Shown here piece after piece: positions 8,710-16,143 of a DNA stretch of 64,000 bases (position 1 is its first letter; every line of letters starts with the position of its first letter). The DNA comes from JAVVUJ01 sp964582545 (GTDB lineage Bacteria; Bacillota; Clostridia; Peptostreptococcales; Anaerovoracaceae). The translations under genes were made by a program, and so were the position numbers. The notes under the pieces were generated by a model, which was not told the DNA's origin, ran no database searches, and saw only the letters and a list, made by a program, of their open reading frames with translations. The stretch covers positions 93,013-157,012 of the forward strand of contig CAZOSB010000002.1 in assembly GCA_964582545.1 (NCBI GenBank), written 5' to 3'.

Positions 8710-9696
8710 ATGAAATATTTAATGGATTTAGAAAAGGGACAAATGAAACATTTGAGGGGAAATAATGCCCCCATAGAGCTAAAAGGCAAAAAAAGAATAA
8801 ATATTCTGGCCTTGGGAGATGTGGGGACCACCGTTTTGATGGGATTGAAGCTTTTGGGTGGTGACGTTCTACAATCCATAGGCATCTTTGATATTCATGA
8901 ATCGGCCATGAATAGAATGGAAATGGAGATGAATCAGGTTAGCTTTCCATGGGAGTATGAGGCTCTTCCGGAGGTGGTTCCTCTCAAAAGGGAAGAGCTG
9001 TTTCACTGCGATGTCTTTGTATTCTGTGCCTCAATAGGAGTTCCTCCCGTAAATTCTCATGTAACCGATGTACGGATGGCACAGTTTGAGAGCAATCGAA
9101 AGCTGGTATCTCAATATGCGGAAGAGGCGGCAAAGGAGGGGTATTCAGGGATTTTTGCTGTGGTGTCTGACCCTGTAGATCTGCTGTGTAGGCAGGCCTT
9201 GGAAGCAGGCAACTCCAATGGACAAGGACTTCGCGCGGAGCAGATTCGAGGTTACGGGTTGGGGGTCATGAACGCTCGGGCTGCCTATTACGCAAAAAAT
9301 GATACTCGTTTTAGAAGCTTTTTGACGGAGGGCAGGGCCTTTGGACCTCACGGAAAGGACTTGGTCATAGCAAACAGCATAGAGCACTACGACGAGGAAC
9401 TATCTATGGAGCTGACTAAGTTGGCAGTGGAATCCAACCTGAGAAGCAGAGAATCTGGATTTAAGCCTTACATTGCACCGGCCTTATCCTCTGCGACCAT
9501 ATCCATTTTGCTGACTCTCCGTGGGGAGTGGAATTATAGCTCCGTCCTATTGGGAGAAGTTTTTATGGGTTGTAAAAATCGCGTGACTATAGATGGTACA
9601 GAAATTGAAAATTTACCTCTGCCCGAATCCTTGTTTAAGAGGTTAGAAACAGCATATCAAAATCTGGATATTCAATTTGGAGAAAAGCATGGTTGA
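8710..9696 (+). CDS. Lactate/malate dehydrogenase-like protein
   Basis: The 328-residue protein starts its Rossmann fold with RINILALGDVGTTVLMGLKLL, shows an FVFCAS-I-G-V loop after the fourth strand, VSDPVDLL where classical enzymes have the NP(V) loop, and GPHGK with H214 at the position of the catalytic histidine of lactate and malate dehydrogenases. The usual R-rich substrate loop is not clear, so a different substrate is likely. It starts 11 bases after the giant gene, with AGGGGT before the ATG, and overlaps the next gene by 8 bases; the three are clearly one transcript. It may oxidise or reduce the product of the multidomain protein. True lactate dehydrogenase activity is doubtful. Confidence 0.8.
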   Translation: MKYLMDLEKGQMKHLRGNNAPIELKGKKRINILALGDVGTTVLMGLKLLGGDVLQSIGIFDIHESAMNRMEMEMNQVSFPWEYEALPEVVPLKREELFHCDVFVFCASIGVPPVNSHVTDVRMAQFESNRKLVSQYAEEAAKEGYSGIFAVVSDPVDLLCRQALEAGNSNGQGLRAEQIRGYGLGVMNARAAYYAKNDTRFRSFLTEGRAFGPHGKDLVIANSIEHYDEELSMELTKLAVESNLRSRESGFKPYIAPALSSATISILLTLRGEWNYSSVLLGEVFMGCKNRVTIDGTEIENLPLPESLFKRLETAYQNLDIQFGEKHG

Positions 9697-10846
9697 AATT
9701 ATCTTAGTGGAGCCAAAATGTAAGGAATCCTCAAAGGCTGATCGTTTAAAGAAAATTATTTTTAGTGGTTTGGCTGGATTTTCCTATGAAACCATTTCTA
9801 CAGAGGAAGAATTTGAGTTTGCCATTTCTCAAGGAAACTTGCAGGGTAAAAGGATTTTGTTTGCAATTTCTTTAGGGGAATCGGGAATCAACTTAGAATT
9901 CTACGGTATATTAAAGAAAATTCGAATGGATAGAAACTGCCTGAAAGGGTCGGTGGGAGCCATCTTAGTGGATGGTTATAGCGAACTATTTACAAAATCG
10001 GTGGCTAGAGCCTTGACTCTGAGTGCCAACATGTCCGGCTGTACCTTTCCGGGGAAACCTTTGGTGGAGGGCACCAAATCCTTAAAAAACTTTAGCATAA
10101 TTTCCAAGAACTTAGGTGTGGATGCCATTGAAGCTTATGTGGAGTCAGGCAAAAGGTTGATTGAGGATTTGGTCATCTTCAACCCCGTTTCCCCAAAAAG
10201 CTTGAGAAGTACCCCTGACAAGGCCCCCAATAAGACTGATAACACAACCTGCGAGAAGCCGGCCAACATTTTGGTGCTGCATGCCAGCAGCTATGAAACC
10301 TCCAACACCCTCAATCTTTGGGAAATGGTGAAAAATCATCTAACAGATATGGAAATTGTGGATATTTCTCTCAGAAATGGGAGCGTTGTGGATTGCGTCG
10401 GGTGCCCCTATACCATGTGTCTCCATTATGGAAAAGGAAACAGCTGTCACTATGGAGGCGTTATCGTAGAGCAAGTCTATCCGGCAATTCAGGAGTGCGA
10501 TGCGCTGGTAATGCTCTGCCCGAATTATAACGATGCCATCAGTGCCAATCTTTCCGCCTTTGTCAATCGTCTTACGGCTCTGTTTAGAAAGGCCGGATTT
10601 TATGATAAGTATTTGTTTGCCATCATCGTATCGGGCTACAGCGGTAGCGATATTGTGGCTGAACAGCTCATAGCGGGGTTAAACATGAATAAAAGCTTTA
10701 TCCTGCCCGGTCATTTTGCCATGATGGAGACTGCCAACGATCCTAAGAGCATCTATCAGGTGGAAGGCATAGAGGAAAGGGCCATGGCCTTTGCGGAAAA
10801 TATGAAGAAATATTTATCTTCAGGTTGTGGTTTGTACTGCCCTTAA
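9689..10846 (+). CDS. Flavodoxin-like / NADPH-dependent FMN reductase-like protein with cysteine motif
   Basis: The 385-residue product has two parts. Residues 1-165 form an alpha/beta domain of unknown relation that itself looks flavodoxin-like. About 198-385 match NADPH-dependent FMN reductases and iron-sulfur flavoproteins: ANILVLHASSY at the FMN-phosphate loop and a cysteine set C236, C239, C244 and C253 in DCVGCPYTMC and GNSCHYGG, a spacing like that of iron-sulfur flavoproteins. ATG 9689 has GGAG six bases upstream and overlaps the dehydrogenase-like gene; an upstream TTG at 9677 lacks a site. It closes the operon, so it probably supplies or removes electrons for the pathway. Cluster binding is inferred from cysteine spacing. 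Confidence 0.75.
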   Translation: MVEIILVEPKCKESSKADRLKKIIFSGLAGFSYETISTEEEFEFAISQGNLQGKRILFAISLGESGINLEFYGILKKIRMDRNCLKGSVGAILVDGYSELFTKSVARALTLSANMSGCTFPGKPLVEGTKSLKNFSIISKNLGVDAIEAYVESGKRLIEDLVIFNPVSPKSLRSTPDKAPNKTDNTTCEKPANILVLHASSYETSNTLNLWEMVKNHLTDMEIVDISLRNGSVVDCVGCPYTMCLHYGKGNSCHYGGVIVEQVYPAIQECDALVMLCPNYNDAISANLSAFVNRLTALFRKAGFYDKYLFAIIVSGYSGSDIVAEQLIAGLNMNKSFILPGHFAMMETANDPKSIYQVEGIEERAMAFAENMKKYLSSGCGLYCP

Positions 10847-10887
10847 AGGGTCGTGATTCTAAACTTCAATCGATGAAGTCTTTATCA

Positions 10888-11583
10888 CTATTTTTTTGCT
10901 TTTGACTCCATTTTTAGCAGCTTTTCTTTAATGCGTAACCCTTCTTTTATATGCATGGTGTGGTGCAGGGTCACGGGAACTTGCAAAAGACCCGCAACTG
11001 TTTTACCACCCCAAAAACCAATGAGCCATTTAGAGCCTTCTTCATTGAGCACCGAACCTTCGTGCAAAATCCGTTGTAGAGAAGCTTTATCAGGTTTGCG
11101 TTTTAAATCACATGGTTGCAGTGCTTTTATGATTTCTCGCGTATTTCTGCCAACTGCCATACGATAATTTTTTAGCTGCTCGATATTAACACTTTTGCTA
11201 AAGCTGATGATTTCTTCATCGGTCATAATGTTTCCTGTGTCCACAACCGATACTCCCATCTTTGTTTGCCAATCTCCACGCATAAACAGTTGGTCGGTCT
11301 TATGAATCAAAAGGTTGGTTGTGATATCCTCAATCCTGCTCAAATGCCATAAGCACCAAGCAATGGTTGCATCCCGTTTCAGCGGCATTTGATAAAACAT
11401 TTCTTCCGTCAGACCGTCCCACAACTCGTCCTCAAAGGTAACTGTATGGGAACCGGACATTTCAGATAAGTGCAATAGAGAATGGAGCTTAAGGCAGGTT
11501 TGCATTGCATGGGAAAACTCATCTGGGTTCGATAACTCGGTTTTTAATTGTTGTTGCAACTCTTCTAATATTTTAATATCCAT
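10888..11583 (-). CDS. DinB-superfamily protein
   Basis: The 231-residue protein has the helical-bundle pattern of DinB/YfiT proteins, with candidate metal-binding histidines in WCLWHLSRIED and near the C-terminus in PVTLHHTMHIKEG. Family members act as metal-dependent thiol transferases or have no known role. ATG 11583 has AAAGG eight bases upstream; the longer frame starts with TTG one codon earlier. It converges on the three-gene operon and lies at the edge of the accessory stretch. Substrate unknown. Confidence 0.65.
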   Translation of the reverse strand: MDIKILEELQQQLKTELSNPDEFSHAMQTCLKLHSLLHLSEMSGSHTVTFEDELWDGLTEEMFYQMPLKRDATIAWCLWHLSRIEDITTNLLIHKTDQLFMRGDWQTKMGVSVVDTGNIMTDEEIISFSKSVNIEQLKNYRMAVGRNTREIIKALQPCDLKRKPDKASLQRILHEGSVLNEEGSKWLIGFWGGKTVAGLLQVPVTLHHTMHIKEGLRIKEKLLKMESKAKK

Positions 11584-11703
11584 CAAGTAAACCTTTCTTC
11601 AATGTAATCTGTTACCTCCGATTTGTTATAGGAAATAGCATATCAGAAACAACTAGTTTTGAAAAGACTATTATCAAACTATTCAAAATTTTATTGAATT
11701 AGG

Positions 11704-12089
11704 TCAGTCCTTCTGGGATGCATAAATTGTAATTTTTTTTCTACCAATCATAGAAATGGCCCAGATGGCATCAACGCTAGAACCTGCAACACTTCCTATC
11801 AATAGTACAAACCAATATTGATAATGTAATAGAAAAAGCGGGAAAATAACCATCGCAGTTGAGAAAATAAAGCCGGATATAGCAATGAATAAACCCTGCC
11901 AATATGGAATCTCAATGGTTTCTTTTGGGTCAATACCTGGAGTAATCATTGACTTTCTAAAAGTAGCTTGATAACCCAAGATTCGATAAGCATAAATAAT
12001 GCCCCAATTCGTGAATTAAAAATAGAATGGTTGCTAATACTATAACGCCTAGAAAATTGATTGATAAAAATTTATTTATAGTACACCTC
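11704..12089 (-). pseudogene. Frameshifted HELGH membrane metalloprotease (M50-like)
   Basis: One minus-strand frame reads VIVLATILFLIHELGH (the zinc motif HELGH at 12013-11999) and then runs on out of register. The next frame continues as AYRILGYQATFRKS through PYWQGLFIAISGFIFSTAM to the stop at 11704, which is the natural continuation of a small membrane zinc protease. A one-base shift just after HELGH separates them. A GAGGTG site is present at 12089-12084 but no ATG, GTG or TTG follows in the first frame. Broken start plus frameshift argue for decay rather than programmed shifting, though a sequencing error could mimic it. Confidence 0.6.
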
Positions 12090-12232
12090 GTCGTTTTTAC
12101 AAATAAAAGTTTTGTTTAGGCTTTCCCATTAAAAGAAATGTTGGGTCTATTTGTTTGGATTTATTAGCGCTGTATTATCCCGTTTATCATCTTCCAACAA
12201 GCGCCTACAAGATTCATCTCAAAAACATTTAC

Positions 12233-13951
12233 CTAATTTGCATTTGCATAATCAGCCATGTTTTCTCCATGAATAATCTTTGTGATGCCCCGATTAAACG
12301 TGGCCAGCACCAAAAAGTACAGTACACTTAACAGTACAAAAATTCCTGCAATCACAAAAACGTTCGTTTGGAAAGGCATATAATCGCCAATTTGCATGGA
12401 GAGAGATTTTAGAATCCTCTTAACAATTTGTATTGCGGGCCATAGAGTCAACACGAATGACAGCAATAAGATGGGTTTATAAATATCTATCAGCATTTTA
12501 GTAATGATTTTTGTTTTATAACCCATTAGGTGAAGAATCAGAATATCTCGGGTACTATCTTGAATGTTGAGCAGTAGGGCAAGATAGAGGAGAATACAGC
12601 CAACGATACAGCCGATTGCCTGATTAATTATTGCGCTACTGCGGTTGGATACAGAGCTCCGTTGTAAAGCATCGAGTTTCTGCTCATTTGTAATGACTGT
12701 CCCGTCTTTAAATTCATTTTCCATACTCAAAATTCCAGTATTGAACTCCATCGGTACGCCTAACATTTCAGAAAGTTCATTTTTTGAAACATAAACCCAA
12801 TTTGATTTTGCATTAAAGGCAAAACCTGATATGGTCATGTTACTCTGAGTTTTATGAACGGTAATGGTTACCTGATCCCCCAATTGAAACCCATATATTT
12901 CTTGTAATTCCGAACTTATTACCACTTCTCCCTGTTTGGGAAGTGCTACCGAGTTTCCATCCGTGTCCAAGAGTTCATATACGAAACGATTTTCTTCTAA
13001 CCCTGCGACTGTCCGTTGAATACTTGCATTTTTGCCCTCAACCGCTCCGCTTGTATCAAGGTAGGGCAGGCTTGTGTTTGAAGAGATGTCCAAATGCTGA
13101 GGTGTATCAAAGTGCGTATCAAACAGATAATGATGACCTACGGTTTGGGACTCAAATACTTTTTGACTGCTTAAGGTGAGGGAATATGCCATAATAAACA
13201 TGACGGCAAAGCTCATAACGGAAATAACGATTAATAAAGCAGCAATTGGTTTTCGCAATGCAAGACGAATGGAAAGCCTATTTTTTTCAGGAAAAAGCCC
13301 AGAAATTTTGTTTGCAAAACGTAACTGACTTGTATAGTTGGTCTTGTTACTCACACCTGCAAGTAAAAGTCCTGTTTCTTTGCCATGGATCAAATAATAC
13401 GTCAAAAATGTAAGGAAGCAAAAGACAACAGTTGGGACAAAAAGTCCAACAACAAAGCTTTGGGCATTCAATCCTTTCATAAGACCAGTTACCAAATAGG
13501 ACTGCTTACTTGCCTCAATCAAAACATCAGAGGCAAAATATCCTCCACCTAAACCAATCAGTCCACCCATCAGAGAGAGGGTTGCGGTGAATGTTACAAA
13601 AAAGCCCCGTAGCATTGCATCTTTGAAACCCAGGGATTTTAAACATCCCAATTGTTTCCCGCCTATCTTGAAAAAGCGAGAGAAAAACATTGTGAAAACA
13701 AATCCTGTCAGTACAGTCAATGCGGCTAACATATTGAGTGCGAGTATTGTATTGGAAACAAGCCCGTTTCGATACAATAGCTGGTTTTCGTTCAGCGTAG
13801 GAAGGGCGTCTAACCACCGCATATTTCCATCAATGGAAAAATGCACAAAAAAATATAGGAAGGATGTAAATACACTTAACAGTATCATAAGCACAATAAA
13901 GATTTTGTTTTTGAAAATCTCTCTTGTAAGCTGCTTCACACATAATTTCAT
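12233..13951 (-). CDS. ABC transporter permease of the FtsX/MacB type
   Basis: The 572-residue protein has an N-terminal membrane helix (about 15-37), a group of three helices within about 55-190, a second membrane entry near 235-260, an extracytoplasmic domain (about 270-430) and a C-terminal trio of helices. This is the layout of FtsX-type permeases that export or sense peptides and lipids. GGGAG precedes the ATG, which starts only three bases after the stop of its ATPase gene. The pair resembles systems for antimicrobial peptide resistance or signal export. No two-component system lies beside it, so the trigger is unknown. Confidence 0.8.
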   Translation of the reverse strand: MKLCVKQLTREIFKNKIFIVLMILLSVFTSFLYFFVHFSIDGNMRWLDALPTLNENQLLYRNGLVSNTILALNMLAALTVLTGFVFTMFFSRFFKIGGKQLGCLKSLGFKDAMLRGFFVTFTATLSLMGGLIGLGGGYFASDVLIEASKQSYLVTGLMKGLNAQSFVVGLFVPTVVFCFLTFLTYYLIHGKETGLLLAGVSNKTNYTSQLRFANKISGLFPEKNRLSIRLALRKPIAALLIVISVMSFAVMFIMAYSLTLSSQKVFESQTVGHHYLFDTHFDTPQHLDISSNTSLPYLDTSGAVEGKNASIQRTVAGLEENRFVYELLDTDGNSVALPKQGEVVISSELQEIYGFQLGDQVTITVHKTQSNMTISGFAFNAKSNWVYVSKNELSEMLGVPMEFNTGILSMENEFKDGTVITNEQKLDALQRSSVSNRSSAIINQAIGCIVGCILLYLALLLNIQDSTRDILILHLMGYKTKIITKMLIDIYKPILLLSFVLTLWPAIQIVKRILKSLSMQIGDYMPFQTNVFVIAGIFVLLSVLYFLVLATFNRGITKIIHGENMADYANAN

Positions 13952-13954
13952 ATC

Positions 13955-14653
13955 TTACTCCCAAACCATATCGCTTGCTGATATGGGATTCTCATTGAGC
14001 CTATCATGGTAGAGCAAGCCGTCTTTGATGGTGATAACTCTGTCTGCTGTTTCGGCAATTTGAAGATTGTGAGTCACAAATAGAACAGTTAAACCAAACG
14101 TAGTTCTTAGACTATGCAGAAGCTCTACCACCTTTTTACTATTGGCTTCATCAAGCGCACCAGTGGCTTCATCACAAAACAGAATATCCGGTTTTTTTAT
14201 AACTGCCCTTGCAATGGCAACACGCTGTTGCTGACCACCAGATAACTGTGCCGGAAATTTGTTAAGCAAAGTGTCAATTTCTAAAATGTGGGTTAATCGG
14301 TTAAAGGGTAATGGATCTGACCCCGGAGCCATACCGATTTCAATATTTTCACGGGCGGTTAAATTGTTCAGCAGCAAGTAATTTTGAAATATGTTTCCGG
14401 TTCTGCTTCGCTTCCATCCCGCAAGTTTCCCCTCAGAAAGACCAGTGATTTCAGTTTCCCCACACCAAACCTTTCCTGATGTTGGCTTTAATAGACCGGA
14501 TAGTACGTTTAACAAGGTTGTCTTTCCCGAACCGCTTGGTCCCAGCATGACGGTAAAGGAATCCGCTTCTATTTCTAAGGAAATTCCTTTTAGAACTTCC
14601 TCCTTGTTGTTGAATATTTTAGTAATTTTTTCTGCTTTTATAATTGGTTTCAT
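13955..14653 (-). CDS. ABC transporter ATP-binding protein (MacB/LolD-like)
   Basis: The 232-residue ATPase contains Walker A GPSGSGKTT, a Q-loop in NIFQNYLLL, the signature LSGGQQQR, Walker B ILFCDEATGALD and the switch histidine in FVTHN. ATGALD after Walker B is characteristic of the MacB/LolD/FtsE branch that partners FtsX-type permeases. AGAGG lies five bases before the ATG. It is the first gene of a two-gene minus-strand operon and its upstream region carries a tandem direct repeat that could bind a response regulator. Confidence 0.88.
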   Translation of the reverse strand: MKPIIKAEKITKIFNNKEEVLKGISLEIEADSFTVMLGPSGSGKTTLLNVLSGLLKPTSGKVWCGETEITGLSEGKLAGWKRSRTGNIFQNYLLLNNLTARENIEIGMAPGSDPLPFNRLTHILEIDTLLNKFPAQLSGGQQQRVAIARAVIKKPDILFCDEATGALDEANSKKVVELLHSLRTTFGLTVLFVTHNLQIAETADRVITIKDGLLYHDRLNENPISASDMVWE

Positions 14654-14693
14654 GGGTACCTCTTTTCATTGGTTGGTTTGATATGCCATCTCT

Positions 14694-14746
14694 ATTATAA
14701 CCCAATCCGACAGGGTAGTGGTGATTTACTTTGACAGAACCGTGGT
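14694..14746 (-). promoter_or_regulatory. ABC operon promoter region with two direct repeats
   Basis: A TATAAT hexamer (minus, 14699-14694) lacks a recognisable -35 box. Instead two copies of ACCACNNNNCTGTC, read on the minus strand, lie upstream (plus-strand GACAGNNNNGTGGT at 14709-14722 and 14733-14746, 24 bases apart). Direct repeats covering the -35 zone suit an activator of the OmpR/BceR kind. The rest of 14654-15106 is AT-rich and holds a promoter and repeat copy 2 but no convincing gene. Confidence 0.4.
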
Positions 14747-14934
14747 ACCACCCATTTTTTTCTAAAGTCAGAATATCGCCTTCAAAAATTACTCTGATTA
14801 CATTTTTTTACATTATCTTTCACTTTGTTTCAAAGTTACTTTATACCGAATATGACGACTCGCTAACATATATTAAAATATTACAAGTAAATTAGCAAAA
14901 ATAATGATATATGTGCTTGTAATTACAAAATTTA

Positions 14935-14963
14935 TTGTTTTGTAACACTTATTCAGTTATAAT
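14935..14963 (+). promoter_or_regulatory. Candidate promoter upstream of the YdeI-like gene
   Basis: TTGTTT (14935-14940), a 17-base gap and TATAAT (14958-14963) point toward the small gene at 15107; repeat copy 2 lies in between. Confidence 0.4.
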
Positions 14964-15038
14964 TATGTATTAAGAGTTGATAAATATAAGGATGTCAAAG
15001 AAAATTAAAGTACTTTTACTTGAGAGGGATGTATTGAT

Positions 15039-15090
15039 AAAAAAGGTTGCTTCGCCACGTTAGTGCGGGCGTTGCCTGCAATTTAAAAAG
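15039..15090. repeat. Structured interspersed repeat, copy 2
   Basis: The core runs from AAAAAAGGT through GCTTCGCCACGTTAGTGCGG to GCCTGCAA and matches 2033-2080 except for a few bases. In the second hairpin one G-C pair has become G-U, so pairing is kept. The closing arm AACCTTTTTT seen in copy 1 is missing here; the copy ends directly before the ribosome binding site of the next gene. Confidence 0.75.
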
Positions 15091-15106
15091 GAGTGATATT
15101 ATAATC

Positions 15107-15379
15107 ATGAAAGCTGATGCACCTGAATTACTCTTTGCCACGCGGGATGATTCACCTTCAGGTAAGATAAGTGATGAGCAAATAGAGAATTTTATTGACA
15201 AACTATCTGGCTTTTCTCATGCACGTGAAAATTTTATTGAAATGCCGCGCTCTGCTAAGGTAGCGTATGTGAGAAGATATTTATCATTTAAGAAAGAAGA
15301 AACTAGGAAGCGAGATTTTGAAAAAATAGTTGATATGCTGAATCAAAACCTCAAACCTACAATTAGCGGTAAAGGTTAA
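15107..15379 (+). CDS. Small protein resembling the C-terminus of YdeI/OmpD-associated proteins
   Basis: The 90-residue product ends with AKVAYVRRYLSFKKEETRKRDFEKIVDML in broken similarity to the C-terminal helix pair of YdeI/OmdA-type proteins, which are usually longer; the N-terminal domain is absent. AAGGAG is 12 bases before the ATG, rather far. Because repeat copy 2 abuts the gene, it may be a truncated remnant whose 5' part was lost. The function of the family is poorly known. Confidence 0.4.
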   Translation: MKADAPELLFATRDDSPSGKISDEQIENFIDKLSGFSHARENFIEMPRSAKVAYVRRYLSFKKEETRKRDFEKIVDMLNQNLKPTISGKG

Positions 15380-15546
15380 TTGCACGCATTATGAGCAACA
15401 CCTTGTAAGCAAGAATATTTGCCTTAGTGGAAAAAGAAAACTGGAAATATTGACTTTGAGCATAAGCAAATGAATTTTATATTTTGCACGATGTGATGAT
15501 TTAACTATAAAAATAAAAAGATTCCATAAAGGATGAAAGGAGGCAA

Positions 15547-15957
15547 ATGTCAAAAATAATATTGAATGCAACACCATGGGAGGATGACTGTATGCAGGCT
15601 TATCAGTGGATAGATGAATATCTGCTGAAACAAGCATCTACCGAAAAAGTCTTTCAACCAGCATGGCAAGCATATAGATATCTTCTATGCGGTAAAATGT
15701 ATGCCTATATCGGGATTGACGACCGAAACAAACGCCCTATTCTTACATTAAAGTTGGATCCTATGCTTAGTGATATGTTGCGCAGAGAGTATCAAGACAT
15801 TGTACCTGGCTACTATATGAATAAATTATACTGGAGTACGATTTATCTTGACAGCGCTGTGCCGAATGATGTAATTTCAGATATTATAAATGCATCATAC
15901 AATTTGGCATACTCATCTTTGAGTAAAAAAGCACAGCGAAGTTTATCGGTAGAGTGA
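15547..15957 (+). CDS. MmcQ/YjbR-family protein
   Basis: The 136-residue protein has the family core: AYRYLLCGKMYAYIGIDD followed by PILTLKLDP, then a segment GYYMNKLYWSTIYLD and a C-terminal helix with LAYSSLSKKAQ. Members share a CyaY-like fold and are labelled DNA-binding, with no firm function. AAGGAGG lies close before the ATG. It stands alone between two unrelated accessory genes; the 167 bases upstream show nothing beyond AT-rich sequence. Confidence 0.75.
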   Translation: MSKIILNATPWEDDCMQAYQWIDEYLLKQASTEKVFQPAWQAYRYLLCGKMYAYIGIDDRNKRPILTLKLDPMLSDMLRREYQDIVPGYYMNKLYWSTIYLDSAVPNDVISDIINASYNLAYSSLSKKAQRSLSVE

Positions 15958-16035
15958 AAGTATTGATATCTTTTTAAGAGCCTCTAGGGTTGCCGTGTAG
16001 TTATTAATCAACTTAATTTAAAAATAGGTTAATCA

Positions 16036-16102
16036 ATCAAAAAGGGAACCAGACGCATCCGATTCCCCAAAGTGCGCTCCGTAGAAACGCACCGCTATTC
16101 AC
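16036..16102 (-). ncRNA. Small RNA of the Abi system (two hairpins, ends in terminator)
   Basis: Reading the minus strand, a transcript of about 65 bases would begin near 16102. Hairpin 1 pairs GTGCG (16092-16088) with CGCAC (16076-16072). Hairpin 2 pairs GGGAATCGGA (16067-16058) with TCTGGTTCCC (16053-16044) through ten pairs, two of them G-U, with a TGCG loop, and TTTTT follows, so it is also a terminator. A separate promoter sits directly upstream (16109-16137). The unit lies just downstream of the abi gene on the same strand. Structured RNAs are known next to AbiF/Abi_2-type genes, where they serve as antitoxin RNAs; that role here is inferred. Confidence 0.65.
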
Positions 16103-16108
16103 ATTTAT

Positions 16109-16137
16109 ATTGTACAATAACAAGCGAATATATGCAA
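16109..16137 (-). promoter_or_regulatory. Promoter of the Abi-linked small RNA
   Basis: TTGCAT (16137-16132), a 17-base spacer and TACAAT (16114-16109) on the minus strand place a start near 16102, between the abi stop codon and hairpin 1. Confidence 0.6.
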
Positions 16138-16143
16138 GTACTT

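Noticed and set aside
8710..9696. Lactate dehydrogenase as a plain assignment
   Set aside because: The fold and histidine fit, but the substrate loop and the NP(V) loop differ, and the operon is unrelated to fermentation; it is described as dehydrogenase-like only.
12147..12218. A 23-residue minus-strand stretch DESCRRLLEDDKRDNTALINPNK between the permease and the broken protease
   Set aside because: It looks protein-like but follows directly on a stop codon without a start or site; possibly a gene remnant, too short to name.
14741..14753. T-box-like GGGTGGTACCACG on the minus strand
   Set aside because: No stem I, no terminator T-run and a TATAAT lies downstream of it; the direct-repeat operator explains the stretch better.
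14992..15063. Short plus-strand frame starting MSKKIKVLLLERD and ending in repeat copy 2
   Set aside because: No ribosome binding site at proper distance and it ends in the repeat. It could be the stub of a gene interrupted by the repeat, but nothing supports it.
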